Below, one piece after another: positions 44,434-45,128 of a stretch of 45,128 bases of DNA (position 1 is the first letter of the stretch; each line of letters begins with the position of its first letter). Origin of the DNA: Bacteroidales bacterium UBA6207 (GTDB lineage Bacteria > Bacteroidota > Bacteroidia > Bacteroidales > F082); assembly GCA_002421995.1 (NCBI GenBank), contig DISP01000113.1:549-45676 (forward strand), written 5' to 3'. The notes below the pieces were generated by a model that worked only from the letters and a program-made list of their open reading frames with translations, had not been told where the DNA came from and searched no databases. A program made the position numbers and the translations under genes.

Positions 44434-45128
44434 GGCTTTTCGTTTTCGGGGGTTGAAATTTTCTCATCTTTCACCACTTTTCCATCGAAAAGAAAAACTT
44501 TTCGATGCAGGTAGCCAATTACTTTTTCGTCGTGTGTTGCAAAAACAAAGGTAGTTCCAAGCTCATTGTTGAGTTTTTGCATGGTCTGCAAGATATGATG
44601 GCTGTTGGCCGCATCCAGGTTGGCTGTTGGCTCATCGGCCAGAACTAATGATGGCTTTTTGACCATCGCCCGTGCAATAGCTACTCTTTGACTCTGCCCG
44701 CCGCTCAGCTGAGGTGGTTTTGAGTGTTGCTTATCAGTCAGCCCCACCCAATCGAGCGCCTCCATCACCATTTGCTTTCTTTTGACCGCCGGAATTTCAA
44801 GTAGCAGCAATGGAAACTCGATGTTTTCGAAAACAGTATGCACCGCTAACAGATTGTAGCTCTGAAAGATAAAACCAATCTGTTGCCGCCGGAGCATGGC
44901 TGCTTCTCTCATACTTAGCCGGCCGATGTTGTGCTGATTCACAATCACTTCGCCGGAGGTAGGAACGTCGAGCGAGCCAAGGATGTTTAACAATGTTGTT
45001 TTGCCTGAGCCGCTTGGACCAACCAGCCCTGTGAACTCTCCTGATAGAATTTCGAGCGATACATTGTCCAATGCCACAAAGTTGTCTTTGCCAACAGGAA
45101 AAGACTTGACGAGGTTTTTGATCGTAAT
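44430..45128 (-). CDS. LolD/MacB-type ABC transporter ATP-binding protein (5' end outside window)
   Basis: The frame runs to the window edge; codons before the internal ATG at 45077 read ITIKNLVKSFPVGKDNFVAL, a normal ABC start, so the true start is beyond 45128. Motifs: Walker A GPSGSGKTT, Q loop IGFIFQSYNLL, signature LSGGQSQRVAIARA, Walker B LVLADEPTANLD and switch THDEK. This is the LolD/MacB/FtsE class that drives FtsX-type permeases. Its stop codon overlaps the start of the first permease gene by 4 bp. Confidence 0.93.
   Translation of the reverse strand: MTIKNLVKSFPVGKDNFVALDNVSLEILSGEFTGLVGPSGSGKTTLLNILGSLDVPTSGEVIVNQHNIGRLSMREAAMLRRQQIGFIFQSYNLLAVHTVFENIEFPLLLLEIPAVKRKQMVMEALDWVGLTDKQHSKPPQLSGGQSQRVAIARAMVKKPSLVLADEPTANLDAANSHHILQTMQKLNNELGTTFVFATHDEKVIGYLHRKVFLFDGKVVKDEKISTPENEKP

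Overview
The window looks like a chromosomal segment of a Bacteroidota bacterium, probably Bacteroidales-like. The basis is three TonB-dependent receptors with N-terminal CarboxypepD_reg-like domains, a WbqC-family protein, a PgpH-type 7TM-HD phosphohydrolase, many lipoproteins, weak Shine-Dalgarno signals, and repeated TAnnTTTG (-7) boxes, sometimes with an upstream TTG/TTTG. No rRNA, tRNA, CRISPR array, complete insertion sequence or prophage was seen. Most of the window is ordinary chromosome rather than an island.

Layout. 1-2160: end of mltG, a phosphohexomutase and a TPR lipoprotein in one operon. 2398-3805: a stand-alone transposase-type zinc-ribbon protein, then a tandem pair of thioredoxins (one lipoprotein, one cytoplasmic). 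3898-6574: wbqC-like and pgpH, converging and overlapping at their tails. 6681-8973: an NlpC/P60 hydrolase, then a thioredoxin-like protein without a CxxC next to a thioredoxin reductase without the NADPH-phosphate motif. 9083-11933: an FMN riboswitch with a terminator, leading into a TonB-dependent receptor. 12201-15500: a large Oar-like receptor. 15572-19652: four exported phosphoesterases of four folds (GDPD, NPP, PhoD, PAP2). 19664-23247: an ECF sigma factor and uvrA. 23351-25072: a His-rich beta-propeller lipoprotein and a ProX-type editing protein. 25197-28913: arginine deiminase followed at once by a membrane adenylate cyclase/HD fusion. 28999-32608: a membrane glycosyltransferase and ligA. 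32728-37105: a TonB-dependent receptor, LytS-type histidine kinase and LytTR regulator, with two in-frame stops in the receptor and one in the kinase. 37556-41230: a large soluble hybrid histidine kinase. 41239-45128 (minus strand): a Lol-like ABC ATPase, two FtsX-type permeases and a LolA-like protein.

Most interesting points. (1) The FMN riboswitch controls an outer-membrane receptor, which suggests flavin import. (2) The atypical thioredoxin and reductase are adjacent and each lacks the family's hallmark residues. (3) The receptor-kinase-regulator locus has three clean nonsense codons with no frameshift, and three 9-bp direct repeats at a 21-bp period upstream, an arrangement typical of LytTR sites. 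(4) Cyclase and a PDE-like HD domain are fused in one protein encoded 6 nt behind arginine deiminase. Functions are read from motifs only; no database search was possible.
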